From Phenylobacterium sp. (lineage in GTDB: Bacteria; Pseudomonadota; Alphaproteobacteria; Caulobacterales; Caulobacteraceae), in NCBI RefSeq assembly GCF_016793285.1, contig NZ_JAEUMO010000064.1, forward strand, positions 1-64,000: a stretch of 64,000 nt of DNA. Direction: 5' to 3'. Of this stretch, positions 19,236 to 26,968 are shown piece by piece. The translations under genes were made by a program, and so were the position numbers. The notes below the pieces were generated by a model. The model was not told the DNA's origin, did no database searches, and was given only the letters and a program-made list of their open reading frames with translations. Positions within the stretch are counted from its first letter, which is position 1, and each line of letters opens with the position of its first letter.

Positions 19236-20423
19236 ATGGCGGGCGGGGTCAGCAACGAGCAGCGCCTGCTGATCGGCTACGACCGGCTGCGCAGCCACCT
19301 GCTGAACCTGGCCGAGCTGATCTTCCTGAGCGTCCTGGAGACCGAGCCGGAGAACCCGACGGCGCTGCGGCTGCTGGGCGTCACCCGCTGCAAGCTCGGG
19401 CGGAGCGGGGAGGGCGCCGCGCTGCTGCGCGCCGCGGCCGAGCGCGCGCCGGGCGTCGAGGCGATCTGGAGCGACCTCGCCGCGGCGCTCCGGGACCACG
19501 GCGATCCGGCCGCGGCCGCCGAGGCCTACGACCGCGCCGTCGCGCTCCGCGACCCGGCCGCCTCGCCGCCGTTCCCGCTGGACGCCCTGGCGTTCGCCCA
19601 CGAGCGGGCGACGCACGCCTTCGAGGCCTTCGACTACCCCTACGCCGCCACGATCCGCTACGGCGCGGGCCGCCCGGCGCACCCGGGGCTGGCGGCGATC
19701 GTCGGCGCGGGGCGCGAGCGCTACGCCATGCTGCTGCGCGAGCTGGGGGGCCTCCAGGCCGACCTCGCCGCCATCCCGCTCGGCGGCACGGTGGAGGGGC
19801 TGGGCCCCTTCTGGCTGAACGCCTGGTTCTCGAACCTCGACGCCATGGCCCTGATCGCGATGCTGCGGCGGCTGAACCCCGCCCGGATGGTCGAGATCGG
19901 CTCGGGCATGTCGACCAAGTTCGCGCGCCATGCGATCCGCACCTACGGCCTGCGCACCCGCGTCACCTCCATCGACCCCCAGCCGCGCGCCGACATCGAC
20001 AAGCTGTGCGACGCGGTGATCCGCCGGCCGCTGGAACGCTGCGCGCCCGAGCTGTTCGACGCCCTGGAGCCCGGCGACCTGCTGTTCCTCGACAGCTCGC
20101 ACAGGTCCTTCCAGAACTCGGACGTCACGGTCTTCTTCCTGGAGATCCTGCCGCGCCTGAAGCCCGGCGTGGTCGTCCACGTCCACGACATCTACCTGCC
20201 CGACGACTACATCGCCGGCCATGTCCATCGGATGTGGAACGAGCAGTACCTGCTGGCCACGGCGCTGCTGTTCGGCGCCGACCGGTTCGAGATCCTGTTC
20301 CCGTCCTGGTTCGTCGGCCAGGATCCGGACCTGCGCGCCCTGGCCCGGGCCGAGATCTGCAAGGGCCCGCTCGCCGGCCTCGACCCTTATGGCGCCTCGT
20401 TCTGGCTGACGAAGACGGGTTAG
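19236..20423 (+). CDS. TPR-containing class I SAM-dependent methyltransferase
   Basis: 395 aa, starting one base after the ligA stop. The first 120 residues contain helical repeats of TPR type (LIFLSVLETEPENPTALRLLGVTRCKLG; AAAALRDHGDPAAAAEAYDRAV-like). The C-terminal half is a Rossmann methyltransferase: ARMVEIGSGMSTKFARHAI is SAM motif I, RVTSIDPQP the acidic strand-2 turn, and LLFLDSSH and VHVHDIYLPDDY the later strands. The target is unknown; similar proteins sit in glycan or lipid modification clusters. Its stop overlaps the convergent gene at 20420. Confidence 0.75.
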   Translation: MAGGVSNEQRLLIGYDRLRSHLLNLAELIFLSVLETEPENPTALRLLGVTRCKLGRSGEGAALLRAAAERAPGVEAIWSDLAAALRDHGDPAAAAEAYDRAVALRDPAASPPFPLDALAFAHERATHAFEAFDYPYAATIRYGAGRPAHPGLAAIVGAGRERYAMLLRELGGLQADLAAIPLGGTVEGLGPFWLNAWFSNLDAMALIAMLRRLNPARMVEIGSGMSTKFARHAIRTYGLRTRVTSIDPQPRADIDKLCDAVIRRPLERCAPELFDALEPGDLLFLDSSHRSFQNSDVTVFFLEILPRLKPGVVVHVHDIYLPDDYIAGHVHRMWNEQYLLATALLFGADRFEILFPSWFVGQDPDLRALARAEICKGPLAGLDPYGASFWLTKTG

Positions 20424-20875
20424 CGGCGCGCCTTCAGTTCGTCGCAGGCGGCCGGCTCCCGGGTCCAGGCCAGGCTGGCGATCTTCCAGGCGCCGCGGTC
20501 CTTCACCAGGGTGAAGACGTCGATACCGCAGTGGGTGGTCTTGCCGTCGAGCCGGAACTCGTAGGGCGTGGACAGGGTGGCGAGCATGTCGCCGCGCACG
20601 CTGACGCGGGGCGACCACATCCGCTCGTCGAGGCCGGGGCGCAGGTTCCGGGCGAAGTCCTCGACGCTGAAGCGGCTGGTCCCGGGCGATCCGTCGGCGG
20701 CCAGTTCGACGGCGGTGAACAGGGTCCCGGGGAGGACGACCTGGGCGAGGGCCGCGCGGTCCTCCCTCGCCATCGCGTCGAAGAACCGCTGGACCGCCTC
20801 GGTCACGGCGACCTCTCGCGGATCGGGCGCCGGCGCGGCGGCCATCGCCAACGCGGCGATCAGTCCGATGGGCAT
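20420..20875 (-). CDS. Secreted NTF2/SnoaL-like protein
   Basis: 151 aa with a short signal peptide (MPIGLIAALAMAAAPA) and a cone-shaped NTF2-type domain: VTEAVQRFFDAMAREDRAALAQV, an FTAVELAADG strand, VFTLVKDRGAWKIASLAWTRE at the end. Such domains bind small hydrophobic ligands or are catalytic; nothing specific can be read. AAGGAG lies 5 bases before the ATG. Last gene of a minus-strand run with the methyltransferase and peptidase upstream; it overlaps the stop of the convergent gene by four bases. Confidence 0.7.
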   Translation of the reverse strand: MPIGLIAALAMAAAPAPDPREVAVTEAVQRFFDAMAREDRAALAQVVLPGTLFTAVELAADGSPGTSRFSVEDFARNLRPGLDERMWSPRVSVRGDMLATLSTPYEFRLDGKTTHCGIDVFTLVKDRGAWKIASLAWTREPAACDELKARR

Positions 20876-20885
20876 GGCCTCTCCT

Positions 20886-21725
20886 TCAGCCCGGCGCGCG
20901 GGCGGTGACGATCCAGGTGGCGGAGTCGAGCTTCAGCCCGTCGGGACCGACGTGCGGCGCGAGCGCCTCGCGGACGGCGCCGATGACGGCGTCGGCCTTG
21001 TCGGGGTGCTGGCGCAGCATCGCGCCCAGCGGGCCGACCTTGAGGGCGAGGTCCAGGCTGGCGTCGAGGTCGCCGCCGCCGATCTTCTCGGCGTGCGGCG
21101 CGATCGCGATGTCGGTGAAGCCGGCGGCCTCCAGGATGCCGCGCAGCCGCCCGGCGTCCGCGAAGGCGAAGGGGCCCGGCGCGGTCGGATCGGCCGGCGC
21201 GTCCGGCGGCGGCAGGTGGGCCAGGGCCGCCTGCATCGGCAGCGTCATGATCGGGTTCTCCGCCGGCGTGCGCCAGCAGACGAAGGCCAGGCGCCCGCCG
21301 GACTTCAGCGCGTGGCGCAGGTTGGTGAAGGCCGCGGTCGGGTCGGCGAAGAACATCACGCCGAAGCGCGAGAAGACCCCGTCGAAGCTGCCCGGCGCGA
21401 AGCCGTGGGTCTGGGCGTCGGCCTGGACGAAGTGGACGCCGGGCGCGCCCTCGCGGCGGCGGCGCGCGGCATCCAGGAGCGTCGCGGAGATGTCGACGCC
21501 GGTGACCTCGCCGCCGGGGGTGACCCGGCGCGCCAGCTCGAACACCGTCTCGCCGGCGCCGCAGCCGACGTCGAGGATGTCCTCGCCGGGCCGCGGGTCC
21601 AGCGCCGCCATGGCCGCGCGGCCCAGCGGTGCGAGCTGGCGGTCCAGCGGGCGTTGCAGCGCGGCCCAGGTGGGGCCGGCGCCGCTGTTCCAGTATTCGG
21701 CCTGCGCCGCGTTGGGTTCGCTCAT
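20886..21725 (-). CDS. UbiE-like class I methyltransferase
   Basis: 279 aa. ILDVGCGAGETVFELA is SAM motif I, GVDISATLLDAARRR motif post-I, and FDGVFSRFGVMFF motif II, an arrangement of the methyltransferase type 11/25 group. The N terminus (AAQAEYWNSGAGPTW) is typical of a family that includes small-molecule methyltransferases. ATG 21725 overlaps the stop of the upstream peptidase (TGATG); a GTG three bases earlier would overlap as GTGA. Either way the two are translationally coupled. Substrate unknown. Confidence 0.8.
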   Translation of the reverse strand: MSEPNAAQAEYWNSGAGPTWAALQRPLDRQLAPLGRAAMAALDPRPGEDILDVGCGAGETVFELARRVTPGGEVTGVDISATLLDAARRRREGAPGVHFVQADAQTHGFAPGSFDGVFSRFGVMFFADPTAAFTNLRHALKSGGRLAFVCWRTPAENPIMTLPMQAALAHLPPPDAPADPTAPGPFAFADAGRLRGILEAAGFTDIAIAPHAEKIGGGDLDASLDLALKVGPLGAMLRQHPDKADAVIGAVREALAPHVGPDGLKLDSATWIVTARAPG

Positions 21726-23539
21726 CACAGGGCCGCCGTGACGTCGGCGAGCCAGGCGCGCACCTGCGGCTCGACCAGGGGCCCGACCGTCTCGCGGACC
21801 CGCGCGTGGTAGCCGTCGAGCTGGGCGCGCTCGTCGGGGGTGAGCATCGCGGCCACGATCAGGCGGCGGTCGATGGGGGCCAGCGTCAGGGTCTCGAAGC
21901 CGTGCATCGGACGTTCGCCGCCGGGGATGGGGGTCGCTTCGGTCACGACCTGCAGGTTCTCGATGCGGATGCCATAGCCGCCCTCCTTGTAGTAGCCGGG
22001 TTCGTTCGAGAGAATCATACCGGCGCGGAGCGCCACGTTGTTCGGCGCCTTGGCGATGCGCTGCGGGCCCTCGTGGACTCCCAGGTAGCTGCCGACGCCG
22101 TGGCCCGTGCCGTGGTCGTAGTCGAGCCCGTGCATCCAGAGCGCGGCGCGGGCGAGAACGTCGAGGGCCGAGCCGGTCGTGCCCGCCGGGAAGCGGATCG
22201 CCGCCAGCGCCAGGTGGCCCTTCAGCACCAGCGTGAAGCGCTCGCGCATCTCGTCCGAGGGCTCGCCGATGGCCACGGTACGGGTCACGTCGGTGGTGCC
22301 GTCGAGATACTGCGCGCCCGAGTCGATCAGCAGCAGCGAGCCCTTCTCGGTGCGCCGGTTGAGCCGTTGCGTCGGCCGGTAGTGGACGATGGCGCCGTTG
22401 GAGGCGGCGCCGGCGATGGTGTCGAACGACAGGTCCTTCAGCGCGCCGGTGGCCTCGCGGAAGGCTTCCAGGCGGCTGACCGCCTCGATCTCGTCGGGCG
22501 GGTCGGCCTGGCCTTCGGTGGCCACCCAGTGGAGGAAGCGGGTCAGCGCCGCGCCGTCGCGGACGTGGGCCTGGCGCGCGCCCTCGATCTCGACGGCGTT
22601 CTTGCAGGCGCGGGGAAGCGCGCAGGGATCGTCCGCGCGGATCACGCTCGCGCCCGCCCTGGCCAGGGTGTCGAAGTACCAGGCCGACGACTGCGCCGGG
22701 TCGATCAGGACGCTGCGGCCCCTGAGCTCGGCGAGCGCCGCCGGCATCTCGTCCGGGGTCTCGAGCCGCACCTGGTTGCCCAGCCAGGCGGGCAGGTCGG
22801 GCGTGACCTTGGCCGGGTCGAGGAAGAGCCGCGCCGTGCCGTCCTTGGCCAGGATCGCCTGGCCGATGGGGAGCGGCGAGCGGATGACGTCGCCGCCGCG
22901 GACGTTGAACAGCCAGGCAATGGAGGAGGGGGCCGTCAGCACCGCCGCGTCCGCGCCCCTGTCGGCCAGCGCCTGGCCGATGCGCGCGCGCTTGGCGCCG
23001 GAGTCCTCGCCGGAGAACCCGGCCGGGTGCGGCACGACGGGCGCCTGCGGCTGCGGCGGGCGCGAGCGGCCCCAGGCGCGGTCCAGCGGGTTGTCGTTCA
23101 CGCCCACCAGCTCGGCGCCGGCCTTGGCGGCGGCCTCCTTCAGGCGGGTCAGGGCGTCGGGGCTGTGCAGGCGCGGGTCGTAGCCGATCTTCTGGCCGGC
23201 GCCCGTCGCGCTCTCCAGGTAGGCCGGCACGCCGCCCTCCACCAGGTCGCGGATCTCGAAGACGCCGGCGTCGACCTGGTCGCGGACCTGCAGGGTGTAG
23301 CGGCCGTCCACGAAGACGGCGGCCTTGTCCTGCAGGATGACCGCCGCGCCGGCCGAGCCGGTGAAGCCGGTCGCCCAGGCCAGCCGGTCGTTGGCGGCGG
23401 GCAGGTACTCGTTCTGGTGCTCGTCCTCGTGCGGCACAAGGAAGCCGTCGAGGCCCTGCCGCGCCATCGCCTCGCGGATCAGCGGGACGTGGCGGGGACC
23501 GAAGGAGGGATCGGTGCTTTCATCGAAGGTCTGACGCAT
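21725..23539 (-). CDS. Xaa-Pro aminopeptidase, M24B family
   Basis: 604 aa from ATG 23539 (MRQTFDESTDPSFGPR); a longer frame to 23575 adds only 12 non-conserved residues. Two creatinase N-terminal domains (about 1-310) precede the pita-bread catalytic domain. Metal ligands are in LIDSGAQYLDGTTDVTRT (two Asp), GTGHGVGSYLGVHEGP (His), LSNEPGYY (Glu) and GIRIENLQVV (Glu). The roughly 600-residue three-domain form is the eukaryote-like aminopeptidase P found in many alphaproteobacteria. It cleaves N-terminal residues before proline, in the cytoplasm. Confidence 0.92.
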   Translation of the reverse strand: MRQTFDESTDPSFGPRHVPLIREAMARQGLDGFLVPHEDEHQNEYLPAANDRLAWATGFTGSAGAAVILQDKAAVFVDGRYTLQVRDQVDAGVFEIRDLVEGGVPAYLESATGAGQKIGYDPRLHSPDALTRLKEAAAKAGAELVGVNDNPLDRAWGRSRPPQPQAPVVPHPAGFSGEDSGAKRARIGQALADRGADAAVLTAPSSIAWLFNVRGGDVIRSPLPIGQAILAKDGTARLFLDPAKVTPDLPAWLGNQVRLETPDEMPAALAELRGRSVLIDPAQSSAWYFDTLARAGASVIRADDPCALPRACKNAVEIEGARQAHVRDGAALTRFLHWVATEGQADPPDEIEAVSRLEAFREATGALKDLSFDTIAGAASNGAIVHYRPTQRLNRRTEKGSLLLIDSGAQYLDGTTDVTRTVAIGEPSDEMRERFTLVLKGHLALAAIRFPAGTTGSALDVLARAALWMHGLDYDHGTGHGVGSYLGVHEGPQRIAKAPNNVALRAGMILSNEPGYYKEGGYGIRIENLQVVTEATPIPGGERPMHGFETLTLAPIDRRLIVAAMLTPDERAQLDGYHARVRETVGPLVEPQVRAWLADVTAAL

Positions 23540-23646
23540 GGCGAGCGATGTAAGCCGTCCCGCGCGCCAGGGCAAAGGGCGGCTGCGGGCTTATTTGATC
23601 CGGGTAAAATTGACAGCGCGCCGTGGCCGCTGTAGAGGGCCGCGCC

Positions 23647-23991
23647 ATGGACAGGCAATCCCGCCGCGAACGCGTGCGCGACTTCAAGGAGAGGAAGACC
23701 GCCGCCGGCGTCTACGCGGTGCGCTGCGCGCCCAGCGGGCAGGTGTGGGTGGGCGGCTCGCGCAACATCGACCCGCAGCGGAACTCGATCTGGTTCTCCC
23801 TGAAGCAGGGCGCGCACATGAACCGCGCCATGCAGGCGGCGTGGACCGCGCACGGCGAGGGCGCCTTCGCCTACGAGGTGCTGGAACGCATCGAGCCCGG
23901 GGAGATGACGCCGCTCGGCCTCGCCGACCTCACCAGGACCCGAGAGCGCCACTGGATCGCGGCGCTGGGGGCGCAGAAGGCGGTAGGCTAG
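23647..23991 (+). CDS. GIY-YIG nuclease family protein
   Basis: 114 aa from ATG 23647 (MDRQSRRERVRDFKER). The GIY-YIG core appears as AAGVYAVRC ... GQVWVGGSRNI, followed by a conserved Arg/Asn helix and TRERHWIAALGA. This small standalone form is common in Caulobacterales and has no established role. It is divergent from the M24 peptidase gene, with about 107 bases between them. Confidence 0.75.
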   Translation: MDRQSRRERVRDFKERKTAAGVYAVRCAPSGQVWVGGSRNIDPQRNSIWFSLKQGAHMNRAMQAAWTAHGEGAFAYEVLERIEPGEMTPLGLADLTRTRERHWIAALGAQKAVG

Positions 23992-24003
23992 AGCCGGCGG
24001 CGC

Positions 24004-24870
24004 TCAGGCGCGGCGCAGCACCAGCGTGGCCCAGGCGTCGCGGTGCAGGCGGCGCACGAGCCGGAAACCCTTCGACGTGTAGGCGGCCAGCACGCGGCGC
24101 TCCTGCGTCCGCAGCAGGCCCGACAGGATCGCGATGCCGCCCGGCTTCAGCGCCAGCCCGATGTCTTGCGACAGCGCCACCAGCGGCGGCGCCAGGATGT
24201 TGGCGAAGGCGAGGTCGTAGGGGCCGTCGTCGCGGACCAGGCTGTGGTTCAGGCCCGAGGCGTGGACGAAGCGGGCGCCGGACCGGTTCAGCGCCGCGTT
24301 CTCGTTGGCGATGCGGACGGATGGCGCGTCGATGTCGGTGCCGAGCGCGATGCGCGAGCCGGTGCGCGCCGCCGCGATCGCCAGGACGCCGGTGCCGCAG
24401 CCCACGTCGAGGACGCGCTCGAACCGCCGGGCCTTCAGGAGGTCGTGGAACGCCTGCAGGCAGCCGACCGTGGTGCCGTGGTGGCCGGTGCCGAAGGCGG
24501 CGCCCGCTTCGATCCGCAGATTGACGGTGCTGGCCGGCGCCAGGCCGCGGTCGTGCGCGCCGTAGACGAAGAAGCGGCCCGCGCGCACCGGCGGCAGGCC
24601 GGAAAGCGCCATGGCCAGCCAGTCGGCGTCGGCCAGCTTCTCGATGACGACGCGCAGGCTGGGCCAGCCCTTCAGCGCCGCGCCGATGGCCGCCTGCTCG
24701 TCGGCGTCGGTGGGGAAGGCGTCGATGCGCCAGACGTCGCGGTCCTCGTCCTCCTCCAGGATGGAGAAGGTCAGCGCCTCGGTGGCCGGGTCGGCTTCGA
24801 GGGCCGCCGCGGCGGCTTCGGCGTCGGCGCGGGGGCCGCGGGCGATGATCTGGACGGCCTCGTCGCTCAT
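24004..24870 (-). CDS. prmA: Ribosomal protein L11 methyltransferase PrmA
   Basis: 288 aa. Trimethylates ribosomal protein L11 (established for the family). The hallmark [10 protein letters not shown] precedes the SAM motif [29 protein letters not shown] and [13 protein letters not shown] (the NxL/P-type catalytic motif) follow. The N-terminal substrate-recognition domain (about 1-90) is present. Probably co-transcribed with the membrane-anchored protein at 24915. Confidence 0.93.
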   Translation of the reverse strand: MSDEAVQIIARGPRADAEAAAAALEADPATEALTFSILEEDEDRDVWRIDAFPTDADEQAAIGAALKGWPSLRVVIEKLADADWLAMALSGLPPVRAGRFFVYGAHDRGLAPASTVNLRIEAGAAFGTGHHGTTVGCLQAFHDLLKARRFERVLDVGCGTGVLAIAAARTGSRIALGTDIDAPSVRIANENAALNRSGARFVHASGLNHSLVRDDGPYDLAFANILAPPLVALSQDIGLALKPGGIAILSGLLRTQERRVLAAYTSKGFRLVRRLHRDAWATLVLRRA

Positions 24871-24914
24871 GGGCGCGAGGCTCTAGCGGCTGCGACCGCG
24901 AAAGGCGAGGGGGA

Positions 24915-25397
24915 TCAGCCGCCCATCGCCGGTTCGCCATCGACGTCGGCCGGCGGCGGCGGCGGCGGCGGGGCCGGGACGTTGGCCTCGTACTCGGCGT
25001 TGCCGCTCATCGACGGATAGCGCGGCGCGGGCCGCGGCTCGTCGACGTAGGTCGCGCGGGTCACCTCCGGGGGCGCCTCGTTCTCGTAGGCCATGACGTC
25101 GCCCGCATGCTCATCGACGGCGGCCGCCTCTTCGACGGCGGGCTCCTCGTGGGGGCGGGTCCAGTCGGAGCCGATCACGTAGTCCGGAACGTGGCCGGCG
25201 TAGGCGGCGAGGCCCGGGTCGGCGACGGCGACCACCTTCCGCGGCCCCGCGTCGCCCATCAGCATCTGCGGTCCGGCCGCATCGTGCGCGTCGAGATCGG
25301 GCCTGAACGCCGCGCCCATCAGGAGACCGGCGGCGGCGGCGACCGCGAGGCCCGCGCCGATGCGCTTCAGGTCGGTATGCGTGAACAGCCTCTCCAT
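24915..25397 (-). CDS. Membrane-anchored hypothetical protein with proline tail
   Basis: 160 aa from ATG 25397 (MERLFTHTDLKRIG). One hydrophobic segment (about residues 14-30, GAGLAVAAAAGLLMGAAF) could be an anchor or uncleaved signal. The rest is acidic and low-complexity, with VADPGLAAYAGHVPDYVIGSDW as the most structured part and a run of eight prolines near the end. Not recognised. It lies 46 bases from corA and 44 from prmA on the same strand. Confidence 0.6.
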   Translation of the reverse strand: MERLFTHTDLKRIGAGLAVAAAAGLLMGAAFRPDLDAHDAAGPQMLMGDAGPRKVVAVADPGLAAYAGHVPDYVIGSDWTRPHEEPAVEEAAAVDEHAGDVMAYENEAPPEVTRATYVDEPRPAPRYPSMSGNAEYEANVPAPPPPPPPADVDGEPAMGG

Positions 25398-25443
25398 GAT
25401 CGGCAAAGCGCGCCACGCGGCGATTGGTTTCAGCGCGGCCGGC

Positions 25444-26412
25444 TCAGAGCCACTTGGCGCGCTTGAACGTCAGGAACAGCGCCAGGCAGGTGATCGCCAC
25501 GAAGCCCAGCACGGCGAAGTAGCCGTACTTCCAGTGGAGTTCGGGCAGGTACTCGAAGTTCATGCCGTAGATGCCGGCCACGGCCGTCGGGACGGCCAGG
25601 ATCCCGGCCCAGGCGGCGAGCTGGCGCGTGATGACGCCCTGGCGCTGGCTCTCGAACAGGTTGGCGACCTCGAACACCGACGACAGCACGTCGCGCAACT
25701 GCTCGGTGGCGTTGGCCACCCGGCGTACATGGTCGCCCACGTCGCGGAAGTAGGGCCGCACCATCGGGTCCATGAACGGCAGGTGCAGGTGCTCCAGCCG
25801 GGCGCAGACCTCCTCCATCGGCCCGAGCACGCGGCGGAACCGCACGAGCGACTGGCGCAGGTTGAAGATGTGGGTCACGTCCTCGCGGCTGAGGAAGGCG
25901 TCCAGCGCCCGGCGCTCCATCTGGAGCACGTCCTCCTCGATGGCCTCGACGATGGGCTGGTAGCTGTCGACGATGAAGTCCAGCACCGAATAGAGGACGT
26001 AGGCGATGCCGTGGTTCAGCAGCGCCGGCGCGCCTTCCAGATGCCGGCGCACCTCGGTGTAGCCCTTCTCCGAACCCTTGCGGATGGTGATGACGGTGTT
26101 GCGGCAGAGGAAGATGCAGGTCTCGCCGTAGATGATCTCCTCGCCGTCCAGGCGCGCCGTCCGGGCGGCGACGAAGACCTGGTCGCCGTAGACGCTGACC
26201 TTCGGAAGCGGGTGCTCGCAGAGCACGTCCTCGATGATCAGCGGATGGAGGTTGAACCGCTCCTGCAGGATCGCGAGCTCGTCCCCGGACGGGTCGACCA
26301 GCCCGATCCAGGCGAACTGGTTCGCCTGCACGATCCGGTCCTCCGGCTCGTGCAGCCGCAGGTGCCGGAGCCGGTGCCCCTCGGCGTAGACCCTGGCCGC
26401 CGCGATCGCCAC
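25444..26412 (-). CDS. corA: CorA-family magnesium transporter
   Basis: 322 aa from GTG 26412, preceded by GGGGGAG nine bases away; the longer open frame beyond it runs through a REP-like repeat and is rejected. Cytoplasmic alpha/beta domain, long coiled-coil stalk (VEAIEEDVLQMERRALDAF; FRRVLGPMEEVCARLEHLHL), then two membrane helices at the C terminus with the pore motif YGMNFEYLPEL (GMN at about 283-285). The protein ends with a basic FKRAKW patch. Mediates Mg2+ (possibly Co2+/Ni2+) flux; a ZntB-like zinc exporter would be the alternative. Confidence 0.9.
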   Translation of the reverse strand: MAIAAARVYAEGHRLRHLRLHEPEDRIVQANQFAWIGLVDPSGDELAILQERFNLHPLIIEDVLCEHPLPKVSVYGDQVFVAARTARLDGEEIIYGETCIFLCRNTVITIRKGSEKGYTEVRRHLEGAPALLNHGIAYVLYSVLDFIVDSYQPIVEAIEEDVLQMERRALDAFLSREDVTHIFNLRQSLVRFRRVLGPMEEVCARLEHLHLPFMDPMVRPYFRDVGDHVRRVANATEQLRDVLSSVFEVANLFESQRQGVITRQLAAWAGILAVPTAVAGIYGMNFEYLPELHWKYGYFAVLGFVAITCLALFLTFKRAKWL

Positions 26413-26491
26413 GCCCGAACGCTCCCCCTGAACTCGCGGGGATGAGACGCCAAGGCGGGCGGGATGGCAACCGATCGAGAATCCAAAACAA

Positions 26492-26623
26492 GGAACGTCA
26501 TGGCCGGGCCTGTCCCGGCCATCCAGAGACGCCGATGGCGACGCAAGAGGCTCGGCTGCCGGCGCCTTCCGATCCGGAGGTCGGCGCGTCTGGATGGCCG
26601 GGACAGGCCCGGCCATGACGTCC
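26492..26623. repeat. BIME-like inverted repeat, copy 1
   Basis: Left arm 26492-26527 and right arm 26589-26623 are near-perfect reverse complements (core tcatggccgggcctgtcccg), and each arm is itself partly palindromic (GGCCGGG/CCCGGCC). A second copy lies at 38457-38585. This is a family distinct from the GGGGACAGG repeats of the island. Bases 26413-26491 hold nothing else that I can see. Confidence 0.85.
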
Positions 26624-26968
26624 TTATCTGGGCAGGGTTGGCGGTTGCAGGTGGGATAGCGGCCCCTCGGCACGGAAGAACCCGGGAAACAGATCGTCCC
26701 ACTTCGGGTTCTCGGCTTCGATCAGATACACCTTCCACTCGCGTGGATACTTCTTCAGCGACTTCTCGCGTTGGATGGCGGCCTGGATGGTGTCGTGCGG
26801 CGCCCACCAAACGAGGCGCTTCACAGAATAGCGCTTGGTGAAGCCTCCAAGCAGGCCTTCCCGGTGCTGGTGGACGCGCTGAAGCAGGTCCGATGTGACG
26901 CCAATGTACAGCGTGCCATGCTGGCGGCTCGCCATGATGTACACCGCGTTTGGCCCGGTGGGCTTCAC
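26624..26968 (-). CDS. GIY-YIG endonuclease domain protein (YhbQ/UPF0213-like)
   Basis: 114 aa from GTG 26968, which overlaps the uvrD stop (GTGA). The domain is complete: NAVYIMASRQHGTLYIGVTSDLLQRVHQHREG with the catalytic Arg, KRLVWW, the helix IQREKSLKKYPREWK (catalytic Glu about two residues after Arg) and ENPKWDDLF. These small proteins are widespread and their function is unclear. Coupling to uvrD suggests co-expression with DNA repair. Confidence 0.85.
   Translation of the reverse strand: MKPTGPNAVYIMASRQHGTLYIGVTSDLLQRVHQHREGLLGGFTKRYSVKRLVWWAPHDTIQAAIQREKSLKKYPREWKVYLIEAENPKWDDLFPGFFRAEGPLSHLQPPTLPR

Noticed and set aside
26464..26841. Plus-strand frame with MAGPVPAIQ and DGRDRPGHDV segments
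   Set aside because: These are peptide translations of the BIME-like repeat, seen also in the upstream extension of the corA frame.
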